Part shown: one piece after another, positions 7,101 through 14,950 of the stretch
Layout: the number at the start of each line of letters is the position of its first letter
Position numbering within the stretch: position 1 is the first letter of the stretch
Program-made: the position numbers and the translations under genes
Notes under the pieces: generated by a model
Seen by the model: only the letters and a program-made list of their open reading frames with translations
Databases searched by the model: none
Told to the model about the DNA's origin: nothing
Assembly (NCBI GenBank): GCA_020629115.1
Contig: JAHDDY010000014.1
Location: 24,248 to 62,251 of the forward strand
Source: Paracoccaceae bacterium
GTDB taxonomy: Bacteria > Pseudomonadota > Alphaproteobacteria > Rhodobacterales > Rhodobacteraceae
Direction: 5' to 3'
DNA length: 38,004 nt

Positions 7101-10061
7101 GATCTGCGCGTCGGACACGGTCTCGTCGTTCAGCTCCAGGCGCAGGGCCCCTTTCGTCGGCCCCTTGATGCGCAAAGTGACGGAGAGGGTGTCGGCCTCC
7201 GCACCGTCATCGACGCCGACGAAGCCGAGTTCGGGGTCGAGGGAGCGGACCTGCCGCTCGATATCCTCGGGTGCGGGCGGGTCCGCCGGGTCGGCGGCGG
7301 GCGCGTCGCCGGGGGCGCCGTCGCTGCGGATCTCCGTCGTCGTGTCCAGACCGGCCTCGCCGCGCGAGGACAGCCGCGAGGGCGTGTCGAAGGCGAGCGG
7401 CAGGTCGTCGCGCAGGCGCGATTCGTCCGCGTCCAGCCCCTCGAAGCGCAGCGCGCGGGCGGCCACGTCGGCGGCGACGTCGGGCGTCCAGCGGATCGGG
7501 AAGTGCTCGGTCCGCACCTCGCCGCGCTTGAGGTCCACGAGGCGCGAGCCAGGGGCGAGGACGTCGTCGATGTTGGTGTCCATCGGCTCGGCCCCGCCGG
7601 GCAGGGTGACCGATTGCAGGGCGAAGGTGCTCACCACGGGGCGCAGGCCGAAGAGCGAGTAGCGACCTTGCGCATCGGTGACGACGGTCAGGCCGGTCGA
7701 GGTGACGATCTTCACGCCCGGCACGCCCGGCTCGTCATGGGGGTTGCCGTCGGCGTCGAGGGGCGTCTGCACCCCGTTGCCGTCGCGGTCGAGGAAGACG
7801 CGGCCCAGCACGACCGCCTCGTCCGTGAAGACCCCGCCCCGGTCGTCGACCGTCACGTCCGCGCGCGCCTCGGTCGAGCGCAGGGCGATGGCCGTGCCCG
7901 CCTGATCGCCCGACAGGACGGCGACGTTGGTCTTGGTGCCCCGGCGGGCGGCGGTGCCCACGCGCACGGCGTAGGTGATCTCGGACTGGCTGCGCGGGTC
8001 GATGAAATCCAGATCGAAGGTCAGGACGCCGCCCTCGGCCACATCCGGCTGTTCCGCCATGCGGACGCCGTCGCGCCGGGCCGAACCGTCGATGAAGTGG
8101 AGGCCGGGGGGCAGGCGGTCTTCGAGCGAGGCGTTGAGCAGGGCCTGATCCATGCGGTTATGGGCGGTCAGGGTATAGATCACGTGCCCGTTGCGGCGCA
8201 CCAGCGCGCGGTCGGCGACCTTCTCCAGCGCGATGGGAATGCCCGTCATCGGATCGACCGGCACGTCGATGCCCGCAATGGGACCGCCCTGGAACGAGAA
8301 GTTCAGGCCGTAGGAGACTTCCTGGTTCACCCGGCGGTTGAAGCCCGGGAAGTTGCGGCGCACGGAGGGATGCTGGTAGACCACCGGCGGGAAGACGGTC
8401 ATCTTGTAATCGCCCTGGGGCAGTTCGCCGAGCGAGAAGTAGCCCTCCGCGTCGGTGCTCGTCACGGCGAGCTGCACGTTGGCGGCACTCGGCGCGCCGG
8501 GGGTGGCCACGATGGGCGCGATGTCGCCGTCCGGCTCGAAGATGACGACGCGGGCGTTCTGGACGGGGGCGTTCGTCACGCTGTCGAAGACGAAGCCGCC
8601 CGGCTGCAGGCCCAGCGTGCCGGTCACGGTGCCGCCGATGCAGCGCACGGTGGCGGTGGCGTTCGCCCTGTCGCCCGGCAGGCCCTCCAGCACGTTGTTG
8701 AGCGGACGCGCCCGGGTCGCGCGCAGGATGCCGAGGGGCGCGGCGCGGAAGACGCCGGTATTGGGGCCGGTCTCGCGGGCGACGATGACCTCGCGGTCGC
8801 CGATGAAGAGCGTGCGGACCACCACCTCGACCCGGTCGATGCCGTCGGTCACGTTGCAGCCCGCGCCCTCGACGGCGATATGCACGTTCACGTCGAAGGG
8901 CGTGCTGGTGATCGGTTCGCCGTCCGGCGAGAGGGAGAAGATCACGCGCGGGCCTTCGCCCGTCACGGGGGTCACAGTCTGGTTGGACGGACGCTCGCGC
9001 GTCTCGGTCCCGTCGTTCGTGTAGCCGTAGGCGATGTTGTCGACGTTCAGTTCGTCGATCGAATCGGACAGGGAGACGGTGAAGGCCAGATCGCTCGACC
9101 GGCCCACCGCGTAGGCCCCCTCGTGCAGGAAGGCGATGGCGTCGATCCGCGACGGGTCGGCGGGGGCGGTCGCGGTGTAGCTGTGCGTCGCGTCGCCGTC
9201 GAGGTGATAGACCGCCGCAAAGCCGCCCGAGGGCACCGCCGAGACGAAGGTGGTGTTGAGCGGGATGCTGTCGCGCACCAGCAGGGCGGTACGCGGCGCG
9301 CCGTCGACCAGGATCGCCTCGCCCGCGACGTCGCCATAGGCGGGAATGTCGCTCTCGGCATTGTTGCGCACGGTGATCGTGTAGGCGATCTGCCGCTCCT
9401 CGACGTTCAGCTCCGCCGCCTTCAACAGGCTGAGGGTCGCGTCCTCGATGACGGTGCGCGAGCCGCGCGCGCCGGTGATCGGCGCGCCGCCGCCCGAGGC
9501 CGGGGTGGCCGTCACGGTCAGTTCGACCCTCGATTCGTCGTCGATGGCCACGCTGGCGGGCGTCGTGTAGCGGTAGATGAGCGACACGCGCTCGCCCGGC
9601 TGGAGCGTGACGCTCTGGCCCGGCACGACGGGCGTGTCGCCGCTGTCGACGATCCCGTTTGCGTTCGTATCGACCAGGAGGTCGCCTGCGGTGTCGAAAT
9701 CGTCCCCCGGCAGTTCGGCGAGGGCGGGGACGGCGAAGAGGGCGACGTTGCCCGTGTTCACGGCCTGGAAATTGTACTGCGCCGCGGTCGAGCGGGCGGT
9801 GCGGATCGTCTGGTCGCCCGTCACGTCGAGGCCGGGAACGGGCGAGACGGTCGCGCTGACGATGTTGGATTCGACCTCCTCGATGATGCCGAGGCGGGTG
9901 TTGAAGTAGGTGACGCTCGCCCGGTTGACGATCTGCGCCCCCGCGGGCGCGGGGGCGGCATCGCCCTGCCCAACCACCGCCATTCCGGCGAGCGCGGCCA
10001 AGGCACCGGCGCGCACCAGACGGCACCATCGGCCGCCTTCGGAAACGAGAGTCCGAACCAT
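4185..10061 (-). CDS. giant DUF11/SdrD_B-like multi-domain outer-membrane beta-barrel protein
   Basis: This 1958-residue exported protein has a signal peptide (residues 1 to about 35, ending GQGDAA). An N-terminal module (about 40-110) is shared with the upstream 914-aa protein and is followed by an Asp-rich loop (DTNANGIVDSGDTP). DUF11-like beta domains follow. A carboxypeptidase-regulatory-like domain sits at about 489-565 (DAEGYFSLGELPQGDYKM). A canonical DUF11 domain is at about 605-730 (YTLTAHNRMDQALLNASLED). An SdrD_B-like domain starts at about 752 (GRVFLDRDGNGVQTPLDADG). Ig-like modules run to about 1140. The last 770 residues show alternating amphipathic strands with YPVYGDDSERG and LYVKVERDRSYILYGD, a pattern of large outer-membrane barrels; the last strand is probably GWYLRMLVKLDDSMW, with a short tail after it. 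The ATG at 10061 has an AGGAG site. It is the last gene of a three-gene surface cluster. Role unknown: adhesion, matrix export and surface-layer anchoring are all possible. Confidence 0.85.
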   Translation of the reverse strand: MVRTLVSEGGRWCRLVRAGALAALAGMAVVGQGDAAPAPAGAQIVNRASVTYFNTRLGIIEEVESNIVSATVSPVPGLDVTGDQTIRTARSTAAQYNFQAVNTGNVALFAVPALAELPGDDFDTAGDLLVDTNANGIVDSGDTPVVPGQSVTLQPGERVSLIYRYTTPASVAIDDESRVELTVTATPASGGGAPITGARGSRTVIEDATLSLLKAAELNVEERQIAYTITVRNNAESDIPAYGDVAGEAILVDGAPRTALLVRDSIPLNTTFVSAVPSGGFAAVYHLDGDATHSYTATAPADPSRIDAIAFLHEGAYAVGRSSDLAFTVSLSDSIDELNVDNIAYGYTNDGTETRERPSNQTVTPVTGEGPRVIFSLSPDGEPITSTPFDVNVHIAVEGAGCNVTDGIDRVEVVVRTLFIGDREVIVARETGPNTGVFRAAPLGILRATRARPLNNVLEGLPGDRANATATVRCIGGTVTGTLGLQPGGFVFDSVTNAPVQNARVVIFEPDGDIAPIVATPGAPSAANVQLAVTSTDAEGYFSLGELPQGDYKMTVFPPVVYQHPSVRRNFPGFNRRVNQEVSYGLNFSFQGGPIAGIDVPVDPMTGIPIALEKVADRALVRRNGHVIYTLTAHNRMDQALLNASLEDRLPPGLHFIDGSARRDGVRMAEQPDVAEGGVLTFDLDFIDPRSQSEITYAVRVGTAARRGTKTNVAVLSGDQAGTAIALRSTEARADVTVDDRGGVFTDEAVVLGRVFLDRDGNGVQTPLDADGNPHDEPGVPGVKIVTSTGLTVVTDAQGRYSLFGLRPVVSTFALQSVTLPGGAEPMDTNIDDVLAPGSRLVDLKRGEVRTEHFPIRWTPDVAADVAARALRFEGLDADESRLRDDLPLAFDTPSRLSSRGEAGLDTTTEIRSDGAPGDAPAADPADPPAPEDIERQVRSLDPELGFVGVDDGAEADTLSVTLRIKGPTKGALRLELNDETVSDAQIGAKVTDSERGVQVFEYVALRLKPGANTLAAILTDPFGNDRGRETVTVYAPGEPAALAIAAPDEAPADSRARIPVLVRVVDAEGRLTRAPAEVTLRAEKGRWDVRDIRDSTPGLQAYIDDGEAVFDFIPPDLVGAETLTVRSDFGTVETTIGFTPDLTERTFAGVIEGAVGFAENRRGLAGLMTSRDISAFEETTQGVRGQLYLKGKILGSNLLTLRYDSDRDNEERLFRDIRKDEFYPVYGDDSERGFDAQSSSRLYVKVERDRSYILYGDLAVEARADAFRLGAYRRSLTGGRAHVEYGPVTVDLFVAETDASQAVIEIPGRGVSGPYDVPLTGIAEGSEIVEIITRDRDQPSVILSSVRQARLSDYTLDFFAGSLIFDRPVPILDDDLNPVSIRLTYEREDGAGEDYLVYGGEVRVEPVEGIAFGYREVRSDAPDTSDDARTVRAGYAEAELRGWGKVQVEVAQTENREGDKGLGARLSYELRRENHAIRADAARTDEDFDAPNAHVGPGREEVRVTTDHVVTETIGVTTDTLYTRSTETDERRMGAEVRGRYAVWPELDLIGGARATDTRRDGGDDERIYSGIVGLDYRPRFLPGAGLRAEYEQDFKDGDNWRAILGADYQWSPALRFHALNEFSNAAGRDFGLGDSADIDVVTKVGAEYQMTRDISAFSEFRRSGGLAFDGGVANGFRGRWALTEHVAMRAGGEHIEPVNGGDERVSSGHLGVAYDNDATGVLARGDIEGDRDAEGYGVYLNTAVGYELDEDFTLLARNRLALDLRGDDRLRDRLRLGLAWRPEHDSRLQGLALYEFEIDDKDDTREMAHRWSASVIYSPTKDLRADLKVAGEHVDFRSPTFSDDSTRHLLRGGMEIDFAHDEEGRDRFALGGHVAFFTDGGMDDVTVGVGAELKANIAENVQVGVGYTHIDVDENRLRSLYRSGWYLRMLVKLDDSMWDRMDRLGITQDPGFVVRR

Positions 10062-10112
10062 CGCGAATCTCCTGCGAGCGAGAGAAAAAAGGTAGAAACG
10101 AATAGAGGGGGT

Positions 10113-10138
10113 GGGGACGCCGCGCGGGCGGCGTCCCC
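10113..10138. other. intercistronic hairpin between the two large surface-protein genes
   Basis: GGGGACGCCGC (10113-10123) pairs perfectly with GCGGCGTCCCC (10128-10138) around a 4-base loop. It lies 12 bases past the stop of the 914-aa gene and 51 bases before the start of the barrel gene. Without a T tract on the minus strand it is more likely an attenuating or mRNA-stabilising hairpin than a full terminator. Confidence 0.5.
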
Positions 10139-10149
10139 GGAAGATCGGC

Positions 10150-12894
10150 CTATTCGTCGATCTTCACGGTGAAGGACAGGACCGCCGGCGCACCGGGCAG
10201 CAGCGTCCCGTGGGTGCTCTCCAGCGCGCCGCCCGCCCCTTCGGGGGGCTGGGACACGATGGTCGAGCCTGCCGGGGTGACCACGACGGCGCACTGGTTG
10301 CCGCCGCCGCCGGGGCATTCGGTCAGGGTCGTGAAGCCCGGCACGGTATCGCGGATGGTGACGGTGTTCGCGTCCGCGGTGCCGGTGTTCGACGCCGTGA
10401 TCTCGTAGCGGATGCACTCGCCCGGCTTCGCGTTGATGTCGGCGGCGGTGAAGGCCGATGCCGGCTCGCCCCCGTCACAGGCCGCGTCGAGCGCTTGGCG
10501 CTTCGTCAGGGTCATGTCGCCCGAGAAGATGACGACCGTGTCGCTGACCGCGTTGTTCGACGGGTCCACGTCCGTCAGGGTGCCGGCGCTGGACTCGTCG
10601 GGCGCGTTCAGGCCGCTCTCCAGGGTCAGCGTCTCGGTCTCGCCGTAGCCGATGGCCCCGTTGGAGGGTAGCTGCACGCGGTGGATCAGCTCGATCGCGC
10701 CGCCCACGGGCAGGCCGCCCGTCACGTCGGCGATGTTGTCGATCGGGATGTCGCCCGCGTCGAGCGTGCGGTCGCCGTTCACGTCCCAGAACAGCGTGCC
10801 GGAGAAGGTCGAGAAACCGCCCGCGGGCAGGATGCCCCCTTCGGTGATCGCCACGTTGCCTTCGTTGGTCAGGGTGTGCGGGATGTCGACCACGCCGCCG
10901 GGCGCGCCTTGGACCGTCTGGTCGGTGGACAGATCGACGTCGGCGATGGTGTTCACCGTCACCTGGTTGGTCAGGGTATCGCCCTGACCCGTCGTCGGCG
11001 ACTGGACGGAGACCTCGATCGGCGTGTCGCCGGGCAGGGCGTCCGCCGGGGGCGTCACGATGACCACGATGTCCTGCGAGCCGCCGCCGGGGATGACGCC
11101 GGTATTGGTGACGGGCGTGCCGTCCGGCAGCTCGAACCGCACCGTCCAGCCCGGGGGCAGAGGGGTCGGCAGCGACAGGTCGTAGGTGTCGGCGGTACCG
11201 CCGCCGTTCTCGATGGTCATCGGGAAGGTCACCGGGTCGCCGGGATCGGTGGCGGTGGTGATCTGCGCGGTGCCGTCATCCGGGCCGTCGCCGGTACCGT
11301 TCTGGTTCTGGAGATCGACGGTCGCGCCGAGGATCGCGCCGGTGAACAGGCCCGTCGCGGTGTTGCCCATGCCGCCGTTGGTGGACTGCGCCGTCAGGAT
11401 CAGTTCGTAGTTCGTGGTTCCCGAGGCCGCCGGTGCCGCCGTCGAGGGCAGGGTGGCGACGACGTTCACCGTGGTCGAGGCGCCCGCGGCCAGCGGACCG
11501 ACCGGCCCGACGACGGGCGTCGCGCCGTCGGAGGCGAGGATTCGGAAGGTGGTTCCCGCCGGAAAGCCGTTCGTCGCGTCGTTGGCGACCGACAGGTCGA
11601 TGGTGTCGGCGACGTTCGCGTGGTTGGTGATGACGAATTCCATCATCGCCGACCCGCCCTGGAAGAGGTCGGAATCCTCCTCGACGATATCGTTCTGCGC
11701 GCCGTCGTCGTCGGTCGCGGAGGCCCCCGCGGCCGTCAGGTTCGGCCCGTCCGGATCGCCCTGATAGGCCGTGGCGGGCGCGTCCGCCGCCGTGACGCGG
11801 TAGACCGGGTCGACGGTCACCGTGGAGGTGTTCGACGGCGGGAAGGGGGTGCCGTCGACTTCCTGGGTCGCGGTGTTCTCGATGGCGCCCGCCGGAGCGT
11901 CGGGCGCGATGGTCGCGCGGAAGGTCACGGACCCCGTGCGGCCCGTCGGCACGTTGTCGACGGTGAACGAGACCGTGCCGCTGACGGTCGCCGTCGCGGT
12001 GGGGTCGTAGGCATAGTCGATGCTGTCGCCGCTGCCGTTCGTCTGCTCCATCCCGTCGGTGCCGGTATCGGTCAGGCCGGTGGCCGAGTCGGACCAGATG
12101 GCGTCCGTCGTCGTGTCGTAGAGCAGGTACTCGCCCAGTTCGTCGGTCACGGCCATGTTGGTCGCGCCCGTCAGGCCGGTGCTGGAATAGGTCAGCGTGA
12201 CGGTGACGATATCGCCCGGGCCGACCAGGCCGTCCGAGGCCGCGCCCGGACCGTCGGTCACGGTCATCGACTTGACGATCTCGGTGATCGGACCGTTCGA
12301 GACGGTGACGGTGTCGACGTTGGTGCGCAGGCCCGCCGAACCGCCCGGCGTGGTCTGGACCGCGCCGTCGAACTGGCTGATCGCGTTGACCTCGATGGTC
12401 TCGGACTGGCCGGAGGTCGCCCCGCCCGGCACCGTCGCCTCGATCACGATGCCGAAGGCCTCGCCCGCCGCCAGGGTCGGGGTGGCGGTGATGGGCGTGG
12501 TGCTGTCGGCGATGCCGTCGAAGTTGGCATCCGCGTAGATCAGGATACCCGTGAAGTCGAACGGCCCGCCGACATCCTCGGTCGCGGTCAGGGAGAAGGC
12601 GTCCGTGCCGTTGCCCTCGTTGGTGAGGGTGTGGGGCAGGAAGACCTTGCCGCCCGGGGCCGCGCTCTCGGCATTGTCGGCTAGGAGCGTCAGCCCGGCG
12701 ACCTGCTGGACCACGGTCTCGACCTTGTTCGAGGTCACGCTGATCGTGTCGCCGGCGGCGTTGGTGTAGGTGGCCGAGGCCTGGTTGCCGATCTTCGACC
12801 CGGCGGGGGGCGCGGCGGCATGGGCGGCGACGGCGGCAAGGGAAGCCGCCGACAGCATCAGGCCGAACCGCGCGGAACGGTTGCGAATGGACAT
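10150..12894 (-). CDS. secreted multi-domain DUF11-like surface protein
   Basis: This 914-residue protein has a signal peptide (about residues 1-28, ending VAAHAAA). The mature part is acidic, rich in Thr, Gly, Asp and Asn, and consists of repeated beta-sandwich domains of the DUF11 (TIGR01451-like) type. The phrase PHTLTNEGN occurs twice, near residues 87 and 670, and marks internal repeats. Asp/Asn loops such as YADANFDGIADS and FWDVNGDRTLDAGD resemble Ca2+-binding type-3 repeats. There is no transmembrane helix, LPxTG signal or barrel. I chose the ATG at 12894 (MSIRNRSARF) because it has a GAGGAGAC ribosome-binding site and directly precedes the signal peptide. The next gene downstream carries a related N-terminal module plus a barrel, so this protein may be its partner or cargo. 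No biochemical function can be assigned. Confidence 0.82.
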   Translation of the reverse strand: MSIRNRSARFGLMLSAASLAAVAAHAAAPPAGSKIGNQASATYTNAAGDTISVTSNKVETVVQQVAGLTLLADNAESAAPGGKVFLPHTLTNEGNGTDAFSLTATEDVGGPFDFTGILIYADANFDGIADSTTPITATPTLAAGEAFGIVIEATVPGGATSGQSETIEVNAISQFDGAVQTTPGGSAGLRTNVDTVTVSNGPITEIVKSMTVTDGPGAASDGLVGPGDIVTVTLTYSSTGLTGATNMAVTDELGEYLLYDTTTDAIWSDSATGLTDTGTDGMEQTNGSGDSIDYAYDPTATATVSGTVSFTVDNVPTGRTGSVTFRATIAPDAPAGAIENTATQEVDGTPFPPSNTSTVTVDPVYRVTAADAPATAYQGDPDGPNLTAAGASATDDDGAQNDIVEEDSDLFQGGSAMMEFVITNHANVADTIDLSVANDATNGFPAGTTFRILASDGATPVVGPVGPLAAGASTTVNVVATLPSTAAPAASGTTNYELILTAQSTNGGMGNTATGLFTGAILGATVDLQNQNGTGDGPDDGTAQITTATDPGDPVTFPMTIENGGGTADTYDLSLPTPLPPGWTVRFELPDGTPVTNTGVIPGGGSQDIVVIVTPPADALPGDTPIEVSVQSPTTGQGDTLTNQVTVNTIADVDLSTDQTVQGAPGGVVDIPHTLTNEGNVAITEGGILPAGGFSTFSGTLFWDVNGDRTLDAGDIPIDNIADVTGGLPVGGAIELIHRVQLPSNGAIGYGETETLTLESGLNAPDESSAGTLTDVDPSNNAVSDTVVIFSGDMTLTKRQALDAACDGGEPASAFTAADINAKPGECIRYEITASNTGTADANTVTIRDTVPGFTTLTECPGGGGNQCAVVVTPAGSTIVSQPPEGAGGALESTHGTLLPGAPAVLSFTVKIDE

Positions 12895-13050
12895 ATGACT
12901 GTCTCCTCGTCGGAAATGGGACGTAGAAAGACCCTCCGGCCCGGCGCGCATGCGGGTCGGCGGGAAGGGGATCGTGCCCGGATTGTCGGGAGCGCTTTCA
13001 GCACCTGGGGGTCGAAGGGGCGACCCGGACCGGGCTTCCGCCGGTCATCA

Positions 13051-13074
13051 CGGCCGGGCGCGATCGCCCGGCCG
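13051..13074. other. intercistronic hairpin after the 167-aa gene
   Basis: CGGCCGGGCG (13051-13060) pairs perfectly with CGCCCGGCCG (13065-13074) around CGAT. It begins ten bases past the stop of the small DUF11-like gene, within the 190-bp gap before the 914-aa gene. No T tract follows on the minus strand, so it looks like an attenuator or a 3'-end stabiliser. The rest of the gap (12895-13050) could hold a secondary promoter, but I see no clear hexamers. Confidence 0.45.
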
Positions 13075-13084
13075 CGTGTTTGGA

Positions 13085-13588
13085 TCAGTCCACGCGGACG
13101 CGGTAGGCGTGGTTCACGATGCCGCCGCGGGGCATGGGCGCATCCAGCGTCCAGCGCACGGCGGTGTAATGCTCGGGGCGGGCGGTCTCGACCGTGCGCA
13201 CGCCGTCCTCGCCCACGACGATGCGCTGGGCGGGCAGGGTCGACCATTCCTCGCCGGGTCGGTCGGGATCGAACTCGCCGCGCACCTCGAAGAGGCCGCC
13301 CACGTCGCTCGCCGCGCGGCCCGCGATGAAGGCACTGCCCTCGGGCACGGGGCCGGTCACGATCACGCCGCCGATGGCCTCGTCGAAACCGTTGACGTGC
13401 TGCAGGCGGTATTCGATCACCTGCCCCGGCTCGACCGTGGCGGCGGCGGTGTAGCGTTCGGCCCCGTTCGCATCCGCCTCGACGACGTAGGCGACCATCT
13501 GGCTGTTCAGTTCGGCGGCGGCGAGGCTGGGCACGAAGGCCAGGAGAAACGATGCGGCCCGGAGCGGCGCGAGCGGGAAGGAAGGCAT
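13085..13588 (-). CDS. small exported DUF11-like protein
   Basis: This 167-residue protein has a cleavable signal peptide (MPSFPLAPLRAASFLLAF to about PSLAAA, residues 1-25) and then a single beta-rich domain. Residues following AATVEPGQVIEYRLQHVNG match the opening strand pattern of DUF11 domains (the x-pGdxixYtitvtNxg theme), and TGPVPEGSAFIAGRAAS matches the usual dpvP.g..fv.gsa segment. I chose the ATG at 13588 because GAGGTG precedes it; an in-frame ATG at 13630 lacks a site. It is the first gene of the surface cluster and lies just downstream of the inverted repeats at 13639-13660 and 13705-13724. It may be a periplasmic or surface accessory of the two large proteins. Function unknown. 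Confidence 0.75.
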   Translation of the reverse strand: MPSFPLAPLRAASFLLAFVPSLAAAELNSQMVAYVVEADANGAERYTAAATVEPGQVIEYRLQHVNGFDEAIGGVIVTGPVPEGSAFIAGRAASDVGGLFEVRGEFDPDRPGEEWSTLPAQRIVVGEDGVRTVETARPEHYTAVRWTLDAPMPRGGIVNHAYRVRVD

Positions 13589-13638
13589 GGGGGGCACCTC
13601 ATCAAGGAGTTTCGAGATAACGAGTGCCATTTCTGGTG

Positions 13639-13660
13639 TAAGAGATTTGACGGTCTCTTA
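13639..13660. promoter_or_regulatory. perfect inverted repeat TAAGAGA-N8-TCTCTTA
   Basis: A 7-bp perfect inverted repeat with an 8-bp spacer, centred about 62 bp upstream of the 167-aa gene start. It is downstream of the TATAGT candidate, a position suited to a repressor or to a leader-RNA hairpin. No T tract follows it on the minus strand, so it is not a typical terminator. Confidence 0.55.
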
Positions 13661-13704
13661 ATTTGCCAGTTGTTTACTATAAAAACATGCCTTTAACCAT
13701 ATCG

Positions 13705-13724
13705 CTAATCCAGTTCACGATTAG
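13705..13724. promoter_or_regulatory. perfect inverted repeat CTAATC-N8-GATTAG
   Basis: A 6-bp perfect inverted repeat with the same 8-bp spacer as the neighbouring repeat at 13639-13660, but a different sequence. It lies upstream of the candidate -10 element, where an activator would bind. Confidence 0.4.
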
Positions 13725-13846
13725 GCTTTACTTCCACACGCCGGGGTTTTCCCATCTCTTCTCCGTTTTCCGTCCTTCCGCGGTACGCGGGGCGTTAACC
13801 GCGAAAACTTCGCTACTTTACCAGACCATGCGCATGCGACCCACCG

Positions 13847-14881
13847 TCAGGTTTCATGCGACAGCGCATCGGCATAGGCGAAGAGCGCGGGCTGGCCGCC
13901 CGTATGCCAGAACAGGACGCGGCGTCCCGCCAGGGCACCGCGCTCGTGCAGCGCGATCATCCCGGCCAGGACCTTGCCGGTATAGACCGGATCGAGCAGT
14001 AGCCCCTCCTCCCGCGCCGCGCGCAGCACGGCATCGCGGGTGGCCGCGCTCATCTGCCCATAGCCGCGCTCGCGCGCGTCGTGGAAGCAGCGCACGTGCG
14101 AATCGGGGATGCTCACGTCGAGACCCGTCAGCGCGGCCATGTCCTTCAGGCGGCGGGCGACCCGCGCCTCCTGGATATCCGCCGCCCGGCGCACGCAGAT
14201 GCCGCGCACGGGCGTGTCGAGGCCCAGCGCCCGCAGGCCGAACAGGATGCCGCAATGGGTCTGCGCGCTGCCCGAGGCGACCACGATCTCGTCATAGGGC
14301 AGCGGCCCGCCGCCATGCTGCACCACCAGCTCCAGCGCGCCGACGACGTAGCCCAGCGCCCCGAGGGGCGGCGTGCTGGCGGCGAGGCCGATGATGTAGG
14401 GCGTCCGCCCGTCCCCGCGCAGCCCCTCGGCGATGCGCGCGACCGAGGCGTCGGCGGCATCCTCGTCCTCGCCTTCGGGAAACGTGTGGATCGTCGCGCC
14501 GAACAGGCGGTCCAGCAGGGCGTTGCCGTTGCGGCGGTGGGTGTCGTCGATATCGGGCACGCGCTCTTCGAGCTGGACGTGGCAGTCCATGCCCGCCCGT
14601 CGGGCCATGGCCGCGGCCGTGCGCACGAAGTTCGACTGCACCGCGCCGGTGATGAGGACGGTATCGGCCCCGCGCGCCAGGGCGTCGCCGATGTAGAATT
14701 CGAGCTGGCGCACCTTGTTGCCGCCCAGCGCCACGCCCGTGCAGTCGTCGCGCTTGACCGTCAGGTCCAGCCCGAGCGACGCGCCCATCCGCGCCATCGG
14801 CTCCAGCGCCGTGGGGGCATGGGTCGCGCGGATGCGGGGAAAGCGGGCGAGTGCCGCCTCGATGACGGGAAGCGAAACCAT
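13847..14881 (-). CDS. PLP-dependent D-cysteine desulfhydrase / L-cysteate sulfo-lyase family enzyme
   Basis: This 344-residue fold-type II PLP enzyme belongs to the D-cysteine desulfhydrase, ACC deaminase and CuyA group. The PLP lysine is Lys56 in ALGGNKVRQLEF. GAVQSNFVRTAAA is the conserved Ser/Asn loop that contacts substrate, VASGSAQTHCG binds the phosphate, and WHTGGQPALFAY is the family C-terminal motif. It would release ammonia and pyruvate with sulfide (from D-cysteine) or sulfite (from L-cysteate). The marine Rhodobacterales enzyme CuyA is a cysteate lyase, so that is a fair guess, but residues deciding between the substrates cannot be called by eye. The ATG at 14881 has an AGGA site. 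It lies 69 bp downstream of the FkbM gene on the same strand and may be co-transcribed with it. Confidence 0.82.
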   Translation of the reverse strand: MVSLPVIEAALARFPRIRATHAPTALEPMARMGASLGLDLTVKRDDCTGVALGGNKVRQLEFYIGDALARGADTVLITGAVQSNFVRTAAAMARRAGMDCHVQLEERVPDIDDTHRRNGNALLDRLFGATIHTFPEGEDEDAADASVARIAEGLRGDGRTPYIIGLAASTPPLGALGYVVGALELVVQHGGGPLPYDEIVVASGSAQTHCGILFGLRALGLDTPVRGICVRRAADIQEARVARRLKDMAALTGLDVSIPDSHVRCFHDARERGYGQMSAATRDAVLRAAREEGLLLDPVYTGKVLAGMIALHERGALAGRRVLFWHTGGQPALFAYADALSHET

Positions 14882-14950
14882 GGGGCGCGTCCTGGTGCAC
14901 GGGTTGCGGAAGACCGCCGCACCGTGACCTAAAACCGCCCGCCGCTCACC

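Larger units (their letters stand above)
13589..13846. promoter_or_regulatory. AT-rich control region of the surface cluster
   Basis: This 258-bp gap is much richer in A and T than the genes around it. It contains two perfect inverted repeats (13639-13660 and 13705-13724) and, reading on the minus strand, a TATAGT sequence (13676-13681) that could be a -10 element lying between them. No good -35 hexamer is visible at 16-18 bp from it. The cuyA-like gene ends at 13847, so only the surface cluster can use this region as a promoter. Confidence 0.55.

Noticed and set aside
3822-10172. Very long plus-strand open frame (over 2100 codons) antisense to the barrel gene
   Set aside because: It is rich in Arg, His, Val, Gly and Asp with no domain or signal peptide, as expected for the complement of a high-GC gene. 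The minus strand has a signal peptide, ribosome-binding site and recognisable domains.
13639-13660. TAAGAGA inverted repeat considered as a terminator for the cuyA-like gene
   Set aside because: The cuyA-like gene runs on the minus strand and its stop is at 13847, but the repeat lacks a T tract and is more than 180 bp away; a regulatory role for the surface cluster is more likely.
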